A stretch of DNA of 64,000 bases from Mucilaginibacter arboris. Its GTDB lineage: Bacteria > Bacteroidota > Bacteroidia > Sphingobacteriales > Sphingobacteriaceae. Under the pieces are notes generated by a model. That model ran no database searches. It saw nothing but the letters and a program-made list of their open reading frames with translations, and had not been told where the DNA came from. The first letter of the stretch is position 1. Each line of letters begins with the position of its first letter. The position numbers and the translations under genes were made by a program. Location: assembly GCF_009754915.1 (NCBI RefSeq), contig NZ_WPIK01000003.1:1-64000 (forward strand), given 5' to 3'. Shown here piece after piece: positions 43,171 through 50,134 of the stretch.

Positions 43171-44535
43171 ATGAATTTAATAAAAGATACAGAAACAGCC
43201 GCAGAAGAATTGGCAGCACATCCAACAAGCAAACCGGATATTAGCCGCGAAAAATCTGCTGAATTATACGAGAAAGCTAAAGCATATTTTCCTGGCGGCG
43301 TAAACTCGCCGGTCCGGGCTTTTAAATCTGTTTATGGTACGCCTTTGTTTATCCAGAAAGGTGATGGCTGCCGTATTTGGGATGCGGATGGAAACGGGTT
43401 TATTGATTTCTGTTGTTCCTGGGGGCCGTTAATTTTAGGTCATAATCATCCTCACGTTCGCGAAAAAGTAACCGAAACGATGCAAAATGGCATGTCTTTC
43501 GGTGCACCAACCGCTTTAGAAAATGAACTGGCAGAACTGATTTTAAAGCACAATAAATATATTCAGAAACTGCGTTTTGTAAGTTCCGGAACAGAAGCGG
43601 TGATGTCCGCCATTCGGTTAGCGCGCGGTTATACCAAACGCGATAAGATTTTAAAATTTGAAGGCTGCTATCATGGCCATGTAGATTCTTTGCTGGTAAA
43701 AGCAGGTTCCGGTTTGGTTACTTTCGGCGAAACTTCCTCCGCAGGTGTTCCAAAATCTTTTGCTGATGAAACCATTGTGGTTCCGTTGAATGACCGCGAA
43801 GCTTTGAAATTAGCTTTTGAAGAATTTAAAGATCAGATTGCAGCAGTTATTATCGAACCTGTTCCGGCCAATAACGGTTTGTTGTTGCAGGAAAAGGAGT
43901 TTCTGAAATATTTACGAGAAATTTGTACGGTAAACAAAGCATTGCTCATTTTTGATGAGGTAATTTCTGGTTTCCGTTTAGGTTTTGAAGGCGCTTCCGG
44001 TTTTTATCAAATCAAGCCTGATATCATTACTTACGGCAAAATTATTGGCGGTGGTTTACCGGTTGGCGCTTATGGTTCTTCCGCAGAAATCATGTCGAAC
44101 ATTTCTCCCGAAGGTTCTGTTTATCAGGCAGGGACATTATCAGGAAACCCGGTTGCCATGTCTGCCGGAATTGCACAATTAAGCGAATTGGCCAAACCAG
44201 GTTTTTACGAAGAACTGAATGCCAAAGCAGCAGCGTTTGCAAATGCCATTCAGCAATATGCAACAGAAAAAGGCTTCAAACTAAAAGTTTTTCATGTTGG
44301 TTCTATCTTTTGGTTTGCTTTTACAGATCAGGAAAGCATCCGAAGGGCAGATGAAATTGATGCTTCAAGCATGGAAAAGTTCAAGTTGTTCCATCGCGAA
44401 TTGTTAAACCGGGGCATTTATATCGGCCCTTCCGGTTACGAGGTTGGTTTTGTTTCATCAGTTCATACAAAAGATGATCTGGAAAAAGCAAAACTGGCGA
44501 TATTTGAAAGTTTGGATTTTGTGTTTAAAAACTAA
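43171..44535 (+). CDS. hemL: glutamate-1-semialdehyde 2,1-aminomutase
   Basis: A 454-residue class III PLP aminotransferase. YFPGGVNSPVRAFKSVYGTP, FRLGFEGASGFYQI, the PLP lysine in TYGKIIGGGLPVGAYG and SGNPVAMSAG are all typical. It isomerises glutamate-1-semialdehyde to 5-aminolevulinate. The product is about 25 residues longer at the N-terminus than usual; a start near SREKSAELYEKAK would restore the normal length but no internal Met is there. It is 84 nt after hemB. A 12-mer copy starts 6 nt after its stop. Confidence 0.96.
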   Translation: MNLIKDTETAAEELAAHPTSKPDISREKSAELYEKAKAYFPGGVNSPVRAFKSVYGTPLFIQKGDGCRIWDADGNGFIDFCCSWGPLILGHNHPHVREKVTETMQNGMSFGAPTALENELAELILKHNKYIQKLRFVSSGTEAVMSAIRLARGYTKRDKILKFEGCYHGHVDSLLVKAGSGLVTFGETSSAGVPKSFADETIVVPLNDREALKLAFEEFKDQIAAVIIEPVPANNGLLLQEKEFLKYLREICTVNKALLIFDEVISGFRLGFEGASGFYQIKPDIITYGKIIGGGLPVGAYGSSAEIMSNISPEGSVYQAGTLSGNPVAMSAGIAQLSELAKPGFYEELNAKAAAFANAIQQYATEKGFKLKVFHVGSIFWFAFTDQESIRRADEIDASSMEKFKLFHRELLNRGIYIGPSGYEVGFVSSVHTKDDLEKAKLAIFESLDFVFKN

Positions 44536-44540
44536 GATAC

Positions 44541-44552
44541 ATGCTTCTTTTA
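44541..44552 (+). repeat. 12-mer repeat copy
   Basis: Exact copy 6 nt after the hemL stop, tail TGGCATAAATTATA. It also lies just before the histidine kinase gene. Confidence 0.8.
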
Positions 44553-44587
44553 TGGCATAAATTATAGTGTATTTAATTAAGATTACG

Positions 44588-45457
44588 ATGCGCAAACCAT
44601 TTATAATTTTCTACTTCCTAATTTTTTATACGCTTGCCGAATTGATTTGGTGGAGCGTATTACTGGTTCGTTCTCAGCCTGGAAGAATTGGAATGATTTT
44701 AGGCGAACTTGCTGTTTTTATCGCTATATTTTCTGTTGGCGCTTACTTTCTGCATAAATCTATTAATAACGAAAGAAGGTTACATCAGCAACAAAAAAAC
44801 TTCCTGCTTTCCGTTACGCACGAACTTAAATCGCCGTTGGCTTCCATTAAATTATATCTTCAAACCATTCAAAAACGCGATTTAAACCGCGAACAGCAAC
44901 TTAATTTCATCAGTAAAAGTCTGGTTGATATTGAACGGTTGAATGATATGGTAGAGAACATGCTGATTGCTTCACGGATCGACAACAGTTCTTATACTTT
45001 TCCGAAAGAAAAATTTAATCTGTCAGAACTGGTCCAAACGATAGTCAGCCGTTTGCAAATCAATAAATGCGATTGTAACCAGCAGATCATTTCTGCTGAT
45101 GTTGATCCGGATGTTGAAATTGTTGGCGATAAGTTTGCCCTTTCTTCCATGATCAATAACCTGGTAGAAAATGCCATTAAATATTCTGGCCCGTGCGAAG
45201 TGGTAGAAGTAAAGTTGAAACGTAAAGAACAATCGGTACATTTAATGGTTGCAGATCATGGTATCGGTATTGCTGATGTAGAAAAACCCCGCATTTTTGA
45301 TAAGTTTTACCGTGTTGGCAACGAAGATACCAGAAACACAAAAGGTACAGGCCTTGGTTTATTTATTGTGAAACACGTGTTGGATAAGCATGATGCCACC
45401 ATAAAAGTACGTGATAATAAACCATCAGGCAGTATATTTGAAGTTGTTTTTGCGTAA
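44588..45457 (+). CDS. sensor histidine kinase
   Basis: About 289 residues from ATG at 44588 (an in-frame GTG at 44567 is less likely). Two N-terminal membrane helices (residues 5-24, 34-54) with only a short loop between them suggest a sensor without an extracytoplasmic domain. H-box: FLLSVTHELKSPLASIKLYL (His phosphoacceptor), N-box LVENAIKYS, G-boxes DHGIGI and GTGLGLFIVK. The response regulator lies 25 nt downstream, and both sit inside the heme cluster between hemL and hemE, so they may respond to heme, iron or oxygen supply. The stimulus is an inference. Confidence 0.93.
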   Translation: MRKPFIIFYFLIFYTLAELIWWSVLLVRSQPGRIGMILGELAVFIAIFSVGAYFLHKSINNERRLHQQQKNFLLSVTHELKSPLASIKLYLQTIQKRDLNREQQLNFISKSLVDIERLNDMVENMLIASRIDNSSYTFPKEKFNLSELVQTIVSRLQINKCDCNQQIISADVDPDVEIVGDKFALSSMINNLVENAIKYSGPCEVVEVKLKRKEQSVHLMVADHGIGIADVEKPRIFDKFYRVGNEDTRNTKGTGLGLFIVKHVLDKHDATIKVRDNKPSGSIFEVVFA

Positions 45458-45482
45458 ACACCAATTTCTTAAACCCACAATA

Positions 45483-46184
45483 ATGAGTAAGAAAAGAATT
45501 TTACTGGTAGAAGATGAAGAGCACCTGCTCGAAGCCATTAAATTAAACCTGGAGCTGGAAGGTTACAAGGTTTCGAGCGCCGTTAACGGTAAAAAAGCAT
45601 TACAGATTTATAAAGAAGAGCGTTTTAATTTGATTATTCTGGATGTGATGCTGCCGGAAATTGATGGTTTTCAGGTAGCTGAAACGATCCGATTGGAAAA
45701 TTCTGAAGTGCCAATCATGTTTTTAACAGCTAAAAACACCAATGAAGACCGTGTAAACGGTTTGAAAAAAGGTGCAGATGATTACCTGACCAAGCCTTTT
45801 AATCTGGAAGAACTGATTTTAAGGGTGAATAACTTAGTTAAAAGAGGTTTAAAAGGTGATGAACTGAAAGAGTTTAACAGTTATAAAATTGGTGATAAAA
45901 CGATCCATTTCAATTCTTTTGAGCTGATTAATGATGACGGGACCATCACACCACTTACTAAAAAAGAAACCATGCTGCTTAAACTGCTGATTGAACGCCG
46001 GAACGAAGCGGTATCGCGTGAGCAAATTTTGGAAACAGTGTGGAATTACGATGTTTATCCATCTACCCGGACAATTGATAATTTTATCCTGACCTTCCGT
46101 AAATATTTTGAACCTGATCCTAAAAACCCGGTTTTCTTTCATTCTATCCGTGGCGTAGGCTATAAATTTACTGATAATCACTAA
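45483..46184 (+). CDS. OmpR/PhoB-family response regulator
   Basis: About 233 residues. A receiver domain (ILLVEDEEHLLEAIKLNLEL, LIILDVMLPEIDG with the phospho-Asp, PIMFLTA, GADDYLTKPF) is followed by a winged-helix OmpR/PhoB DNA-binding domain (LTKKETMLLKLLIERR, SREQILETVWNYDVYPSTRTIDNF-like). The start is ATG at 45483; the longer frame from 45411 lies inside the kinase gene. It pairs with the kinase just upstream. Confidence 0.95.
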   Translation: MSKKRILLVEDEEHLLEAIKLNLELEGYKVSSAVNGKKALQIYKEERFNLIILDVMLPEIDGFQVAETIRLENSEVPIMFLTAKNTNEDRVNGLKKGADDYLTKPFNLEELILRVNNLVKRGLKGDELKEFNSYKIGDKTIHFNSFELINDDGTITPLTKKETMLLKLLIERRNEAVSREQILETVWNYDVYPSTRTIDNFILTFRKYFEPDPKNPVFFHSIRGVGYKFTDNH

Positions 46185-46189
46185 TATTA

Positions 46190-46717
46190 ATGTTTACTAA
46201 CCGGGCACGGCAGCTGGTTATTGCAGTTTTTATCTTGGTCCTGCTGTTTGGTATTTACGAACAGGTATATGAAATAACAGGGGCTGCCCTGCTGGCCATT
46301 GGCATTTTGCTTTGGGGATATTTTAAAGAAGGGACAGTAATACTGGCCGCAAAAGATTTTCACGATAAAAACTACGAAAAAACAGAAGCTTTGCTAAACC
46401 AGGTTGCCCGGCCACACTGGTTAGCCAAAAAGCGGCGGGGCTATTACGAATATATGATGGGCGGCATCTCTCTCCAAAAACAAGATTTTGAGGCCGCAGA
46501 ACAACACTACGAAATTGCTGTTCAATTTCCGCTTCGTTCTGTAAATGATCATGTTGCTGCTCTGGTCCATGTAGCCAACATCAGTTTAAGGCAGCATCGT
46601 TTTGATAAGGCAGAAGCCTATCTCAGCCTCGCTAAAAAGCAAGACAATCAAATTACTGCCCGTATGCGCGAGGTTATTACAAAACTCGAAAGAGAAATTA
46701 AACAACGTAAAATTTAG
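46190..46717 (+). CDS. membrane-anchored TPR protein
   Basis: A 175-residue protein with two membrane helices (about 9-24, 28-44) and a TPR-like helical array (FHDKNYEKTEALLNQVA, GGISLQKQDFEAAEQHYEIAVQF, HVAALVHVANISLRQHRFDKAEAYLSLAKKQ). It starts 6 nt after the response regulator and lies in the same run of genes, so it may act with the two-component system or in a membrane assembly. No exact family identified. Confidence 0.82.
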   Translation: MFTNRARQLVIAVFILVLLFGIYEQVYEITGAALLAIGILLWGYFKEGTVILAAKDFHDKNYEKTEALLNQVARPHWLAKKRRGYYEYMMGGISLQKQDFEAAEQHYEIAVQFPLRSVNDHVAALVHVANISLRQHRFDKAEAYLSLAKKQDNQITARMREVITKLEREIKQRKI

Positions 46718-46721
46718 CTAT

Positions 46722-46791
46722 ATGCTTCTTTTATCCTCCTAAAACGTACAACCCGCAACTTATAACTTACAACTTTTTGATGCTTCTTTTA
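46722..46791 (+). repeat. two tandem 12-mer repeat copies
   Basis: Exact copies at 46722-46733 (5 nt after the TPR stop) and 46780-46791, the latter with tail TCACATAAAAATT directly before the hemE start at 46805. Between them lies a stutter of short AACTT- and ACAAC-type phrases. Confidence 0.8.
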
Positions 46792-46804
46792 TCACATAAA
46801 AATT

Positions 46805-47830
46805 ATGATCAATACTTTACTGCTTGATGCAGCCTTTTCTAAACCTACCGAACGTCCTCCAGTTTGGATGATGCGCCAGGCAGGCCGGTTTATGCCGCAA
46901 TACTGGGAAATCAAGAACAAATATTCTTTTTTGGAGATGTGCAAAACACCGGAAATTGCTGCCGATGTTACTATGCTGCCGGTTGATTTGCTGGATGTAG
47001 ATGCTGCTATTTTGTTTTCTGATATTCTGGTTACTGCCGAAGCAATGGGTGGCGATTTGAGTTTTACACAAGGCATTGGCCCGAAGTTTGCAAATCCGGT
47101 CCGTACCCTTGCTGATATAGAAAAGCTGGAAACCGAAGTAGGGGATAAACTGCAATATGTTGCAGATGCGATAAAAGTAATACAGCAGCGTTTAAACGGT
47201 AAAATTCCACTGATTGGTTTTGCCGGTGCCCCTTTTACCGTAATGAGTTATTTAGTGGAAGGCGGTTCGTCAAAAGATTTTAAACTAACCAAACTAATGC
47301 TGCATAACGAACCAGGGCTGGCACATCGTTTATTGGCAAAAATTGCAACTGTAACTGCTGATTATTTGAATTTACAAATTGCCGCAGGTGTAAATGCCGT
47401 ACAAATATTTGATAGCTGGGCACAAGCTTTAAGCTGGGATGATTATACCGAATTTTCTCATCGTTACATTACCGGGATCATCAGTAAATTAAACCGTAAG
47501 GATATTCCTGTGATCTCTTTTTGTAAAGGAAGTTCGGTTTTTGCGCCGCTAATGGCCGAAGCAAAACCAGATGTAATTTCGATAGATTGGAACGTTGATT
47601 TGCTTGATATTAAAAATAGGTTGCCAAAAGAAGTAGCTGTACAGGGAAACCTGGATCCGCATATTTTGTATGCTGATAAAAAGGTGATCAAAGAACGTAT
47701 TTACCGTTTGTTTGAAAGGATGCGTGGTGAGAATGGTTTTATATTTAATCTTGGCCATGGTATTATGCCAGATATTCCTTTTGATAATGTAAAGTATGCA
47801 GTTGAAGTGGTAAAAGAGTTTCGATATTAA
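46805..47830 (+). CDS. hemE: uroporphyrinogen decarboxylase
   Basis: A 341-residue decarboxylase that removes four acetate carboxyls from uroporphyrinogen III to give coproporphyrinogen III. The signatures RPPVWMMRQAGRFMPQY (catalytic Arg/Gln), FAGAPFTVMSYLVEGG, FDSWAQALSWDDY and GLGHGIM-like LGHGIMPDIP are clear. Cytosolic dimer in relatives. It follows the two-component system genes and precedes hemJ on the same strand. Confidence 0.97.
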   Translation: MINTLLLDAAFSKPTERPPVWMMRQAGRFMPQYWEIKNKYSFLEMCKTPEIAADVTMLPVDLLDVDAAILFSDILVTAEAMGGDLSFTQGIGPKFANPVRTLADIEKLETEVGDKLQYVADAIKVIQQRLNGKIPLIGFAGAPFTVMSYLVEGGSSKDFKLTKLMLHNEPGLAHRLLAKIATVTADYLNLQIAAGVNAVQIFDSWAQALSWDDYTEFSHRYITGIISKLNRKDIPVISFCKGSSVFAPLMAEAKPDVISIDWNVDLLDIKNRLPKEVAVQGNLDPHILYADKKVIKERIYRLFERMRGENGFIFNLGHGIMPDIPFDNVKYAVEVVKEFRY

Positions 47831-47873
47831 TAAATATTATATTCTCCTATTCATCGATTAACATTCGTCGTTT

Positions 47874-47957
47874 TGTCATTCCAATGATAGGAGGAATCTT
47901 CATCAAAGCAGAACAAATAATAGTTCGAAGAAGATTTCTCCCTTTGGCCGAAATGAC
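47874..47957. repeat. intergenic palindrome (TGTCATTCC/GGAGGAATCTT type)
   Basis: Positions 47874-47900 and 47931-47957 are imperfect reverse complements with TGTCATT and AATGACA ends and GGAATCTT/AAGATTTC inner segments. It lies between hemE and hemJ and is the common Bacteroidota TGTCATTCCGA-style intergenic repeat. Confidence 0.75.
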
Positions 47958-47978
47958 AGAAGTATAAAAATTCAGGCA

Positions 47979-47990
47979 TAAAAGAAGCAT
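47979..47990 (-). repeat. 12-mer repeat copy containing the hemJ start codon
   Basis: Exact minus-strand copy. On the plus strand it reads TAAAAGAAGCAT and its AT is the first two bases of the hemJ ATG (47989), so it forms the A-rich translation-initiation context as well. Confidence 0.85.
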
Positions 47991-48522
47991 GTACCTCTAT
48001 CTGAAAGCCATTCATATCATTTTTGTAGTAAGCTGGATGGCCGGGCTTTTTTATCTGGTGCGTTTATTTATTTATCACACAGAAGCAAAACAACGATCTG
48101 AAACAGAACAGAAAATACTGTTTGCACAGTTTGAAGTAATGGAGCGAAAGCTATACGGAATTATTACTGTCCCAGCCATGATTTTAACGTTGATGGCAGG
48201 CATTGCAATGGCGTATTTGCAACCTTTCTGGCTGCAACAAAGCTGGTTGCAAGTAAAATTAGGTTTTGTATTAGCGATGGTGGTTTACACTTTCATCTGC
48301 CAAAAAATGATGAAGCAGTTGCGAAACGGCATTTTTAAATATACTTCTACACAATTACGTATCTGGAATGAAGTTGCTACTATATTGCTTTTTGCCATAG
48401 TTTTTCTGGCTGTACTTAAAAATGCTGTTGACTGGATTTATGGTTTGATCGGTTTGTTAGTGTTTGCGATGATTATTATGTCGGCCGTGAAGATTTATAA
48501 GTATTATCGGTTGAAGAAGTAG
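47989..48522 (+). CDS. hemJ: HemJ-type protoporphyrinogen IX oxidase (CopD-like)
   Basis: A 177-residue four-helix membrane protein. KAIHIIFVVSWMAGLFYLVRLFIYH (read in pieces) places two His residues in the first helix region, followed by EVMERKLYGIITVPAMILTLMAGIAMAY and a second conserved segment WLQVKLGFVLAMVVYT, as in HemJ (UPF0093), where the histidines are thought to bind heme. It oxidises protoporphyrinogen to protoporphyrin IX. Position at the end of the heme cluster supports the name over a copper-transport CopD role. Confidence 0.92.
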   Translation: MYLYLKAIHIIFVVSWMAGLFYLVRLFIYHTEAKQRSETEQKILFAQFEVMERKLYGIITVPAMILTLMAGIAMAYLQPFWLQQSWLQVKLGFVLAMVVYTFICQKMMKQLRNGIFKYTSTQLRIWNEVATILLFAIVFLAVLKNAVDWIYGLIGLLVFAMIIMSAVKIYKYYRLKK

Positions 48523-48966
48523 AATAAAACGATAAAAACCAAACAGAAGAAGGTTTTAGGAGTAGTTAAATTAATTTCAAATCACTGTATTTGTAGGCTT
48601 CTTCATCTATTTCAATTTTCCCCCATAAGTTTAACAACTTTTCTTGGTTTTTCATTCTGATATACATTTCCAGTGCTTTTTCAACTACCTGTTTCTTGGT
48701 TTTGGAGTTACCTGCCTTTAATGCCTTTTCCATTAGCTGGTCGTCATATCTATATTGGTTCTCATGTGCGTAAAATTTTAATGGAGATACACAACGTATA
48801 TAAAAGCAACGGAAATTAAATGTCTATTACACTTATTGATTACGTAAATAGGCATTATGTTATAACAAGGTTTCTATAGGTTGCAATATTAAGCCAACAA
48901 TGAAAATTTATAAGTATTTTCAATTGAAAAAGTAGAGCTTTGGAAAAATACTGTCAGCTTACTGCT
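48523..48966. other. relic region with a second copy of the hemJ end
   Basis: The 444 bases between hemJ and the NYN gene contain a frameshifted VapB-like antitoxin (48566-48765) and, at 48900-48935, a 36-nt segment matching the last 36 nt of hemJ (48487-48522) at 30 of 36 positions, including the TAG stop. No intact gene is present. Confidence 0.65.
48566..48765 (-). pseudogene. VapB-like antitoxin with a one-base deletion
   Basis: ATG at 48765 gives MRTNID and then stops. Assuming one base is missing in the next codon, the frame becomes DDQLMEKALKAGNSKTKKQV, VEKALEMYIRMKNQEKLL, NLWGKIEIDEEAY, a typical VapB antitoxin of about 66 residues ending at 48566. The second frame alone also has an ATG at 48733, allowing a 55-residue product. 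I find no VapC toxin next to it. It is read as a pseudogene or as a truncated antitoxin without its partner. Confidence 0.75.
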
Positions 48967-49728
48967 TTACTTTTTCCTGATATAAATATGTTTAATATTA
49001 TGTTTGCCCGTATCCCGCTCATCAATTTCAAATCTGTTAATACTTTTTATTAAGGGCAGCATTTTAGCAAAACCGTAATTCCGGGAGTCGAAATCAGGTT
49101 TCTTTTTGAGCATTAAATTTCCTAATTCACCTAAAAACGCCCAGCCGTTTTCGTCTGCTAAATCGGTTATACTATCTGTTAACAGTTTGATTACTTCAGG
49201 ATCAATTTTACTTAATGGTTCAGCTACCGTTTTCTTTGCATTTTTTAAGGTTTTCTTCTTGCCAGTTTCTGGTGGACTTACAATTTCTTTTTTTAGAATT
49301 TCAATGTAAATAAACTTATCGCAGGCGGTTATGAACGGCGTTAAAGTTTTCTTTTCGCCAATTCCAATCACTTTCATGCCAGCTTCCCGAAGGCGGGTAG
49401 CAAGCCGGGTAAAATCGCTGTCACTGGAAACGATACAAAAGCCATCTACTTTTCCGGTGTATAAAATATCCATCGCATCTATAATCAGCGCACTATCACT
49501 TGCATTCTTTCCGGTAGAGTAGCTGTATTGCTGGATAGGCGTAATGGCATTTTCTAACAGAACATTTTTCCAGCCGGAAACAGTTGGTTTTGTCCAATCT
49601 GCATAGATCCTTTTAAAAGTAGGTGTTCCATATTTTGCAATTTCCTCAAACATTTCTTTCACATTGGCATAAGGTACATTGTCTGCATCAATCAATACGG
49701 CCAGTTTGAGGTCTTTTTTAGTTTCCAT
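48967..49728 (-). CDS. NYN-domain (LabA/DUF88) protein with LOTUS-like C-terminus
   Basis: A 253-residue protein. The N-terminal PIN-like NYN domain is AVLIDADNVPYANVKEMF, VSGWKNVLLENAI, SDSALIIDAMDIL and CIVSSDSDFTRLATRL, with Asp residues at the metal-site positions. The C-terminal part (LLTDSITDLADENGWAFLGELGNLMLKKKPDFDSRNYG) matches the OST-HTH/LOTUS RNA-binding domain. A role in RNA processing or decay is likely by family; no partner is visible nearby. Cytosolic. Confidence 0.93.
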   Translation of the reverse strand: METKKDLKLAVLIDADNVPYANVKEMFEEIAKYGTPTFKRIYADWTKPTVSGWKNVLLENAITPIQQYSYSTGKNASDSALIIDAMDILYTGKVDGFCIVSSDSDFTRLATRLREAGMKVIGIGEKKTLTPFITACDKFIYIEILKKEIVSPPETGKKKTLKNAKKTVAEPLSKIDPEVIKLLTDSITDLADENGWAFLGELGNLMLKKKPDFDSRNYGFAKMLPLIKSINRFEIDERDTGKHNIKHIYIRKK

Positions 49729-49845
49729 TATCAGGTAAATTGTGTAGGATAGGTTGTTTTGGTATGGCTCGTTTTTATACTTTTGCCATCACTTCAGCTA
49801 CAAAATCCTTCTAACACAGTTAGATTATTTATAAAGATACAAAAC

Positions 49846-49932
49846 CTACCTCACCAACTTCCCATCCTTCCAAACCATCTTTGCTTGTTTCACTGCTTTA
49901 ATACCTTCCGCCGGATTACCTTCCACTGCCGT
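49846..49932 (-). pseudogene. C-terminal remnant of an amidohydrolase
   Basis: The 29 codons read TAVEGNPAEGIKAVKQAKMV then WKDGKLVR and stop at 49846. This is the typical end of imidazolonepropionase/dihydroorotase-like amidohydrolases, where a strand with 'EGNP...I' is followed by 'VWKDGK'. Upstream the frame is broken and the enzyme core is missing. It therefore looks like the residue of a lost gene. Confidence 0.55.
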
Positions 49933-50022
49933 AAATATATGTTAGATTTACCCCGGTAATAGAAGCATTAAAAATATCGATCGGAAAAGTTTAAACAAAT
50001 GCATAGCTTAATTTTAATAGGG

Positions 50023-50090
50023 TAAAAGAAGCATCAGCAGAATTGCCTGCAATACCAGCTATGGAACAAGGTTAGCAGATGCTTCTTTTA
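50023..50090. repeat. inverted pair of 12-mer repeats
   Basis: A minus-strand copy (50023-50034) faces a plus-strand copy (50079-50090), forming a long stem with a loop of about 44 nt, 45 nt beyond the AsmA stop. Confidence 0.75.
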
Positions 50091-50134
50091 TGCACTTAAA
50101 ATAAGTGGCTAACCAGGATAAATTGAGGTTTAGT

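Noticed and set aside
45411-45482. Extended N-terminus for the response regulator
   Set aside because: The extra residues overlap the kinase gene in another frame; the receiver domain starts directly after the ATG at 45483.
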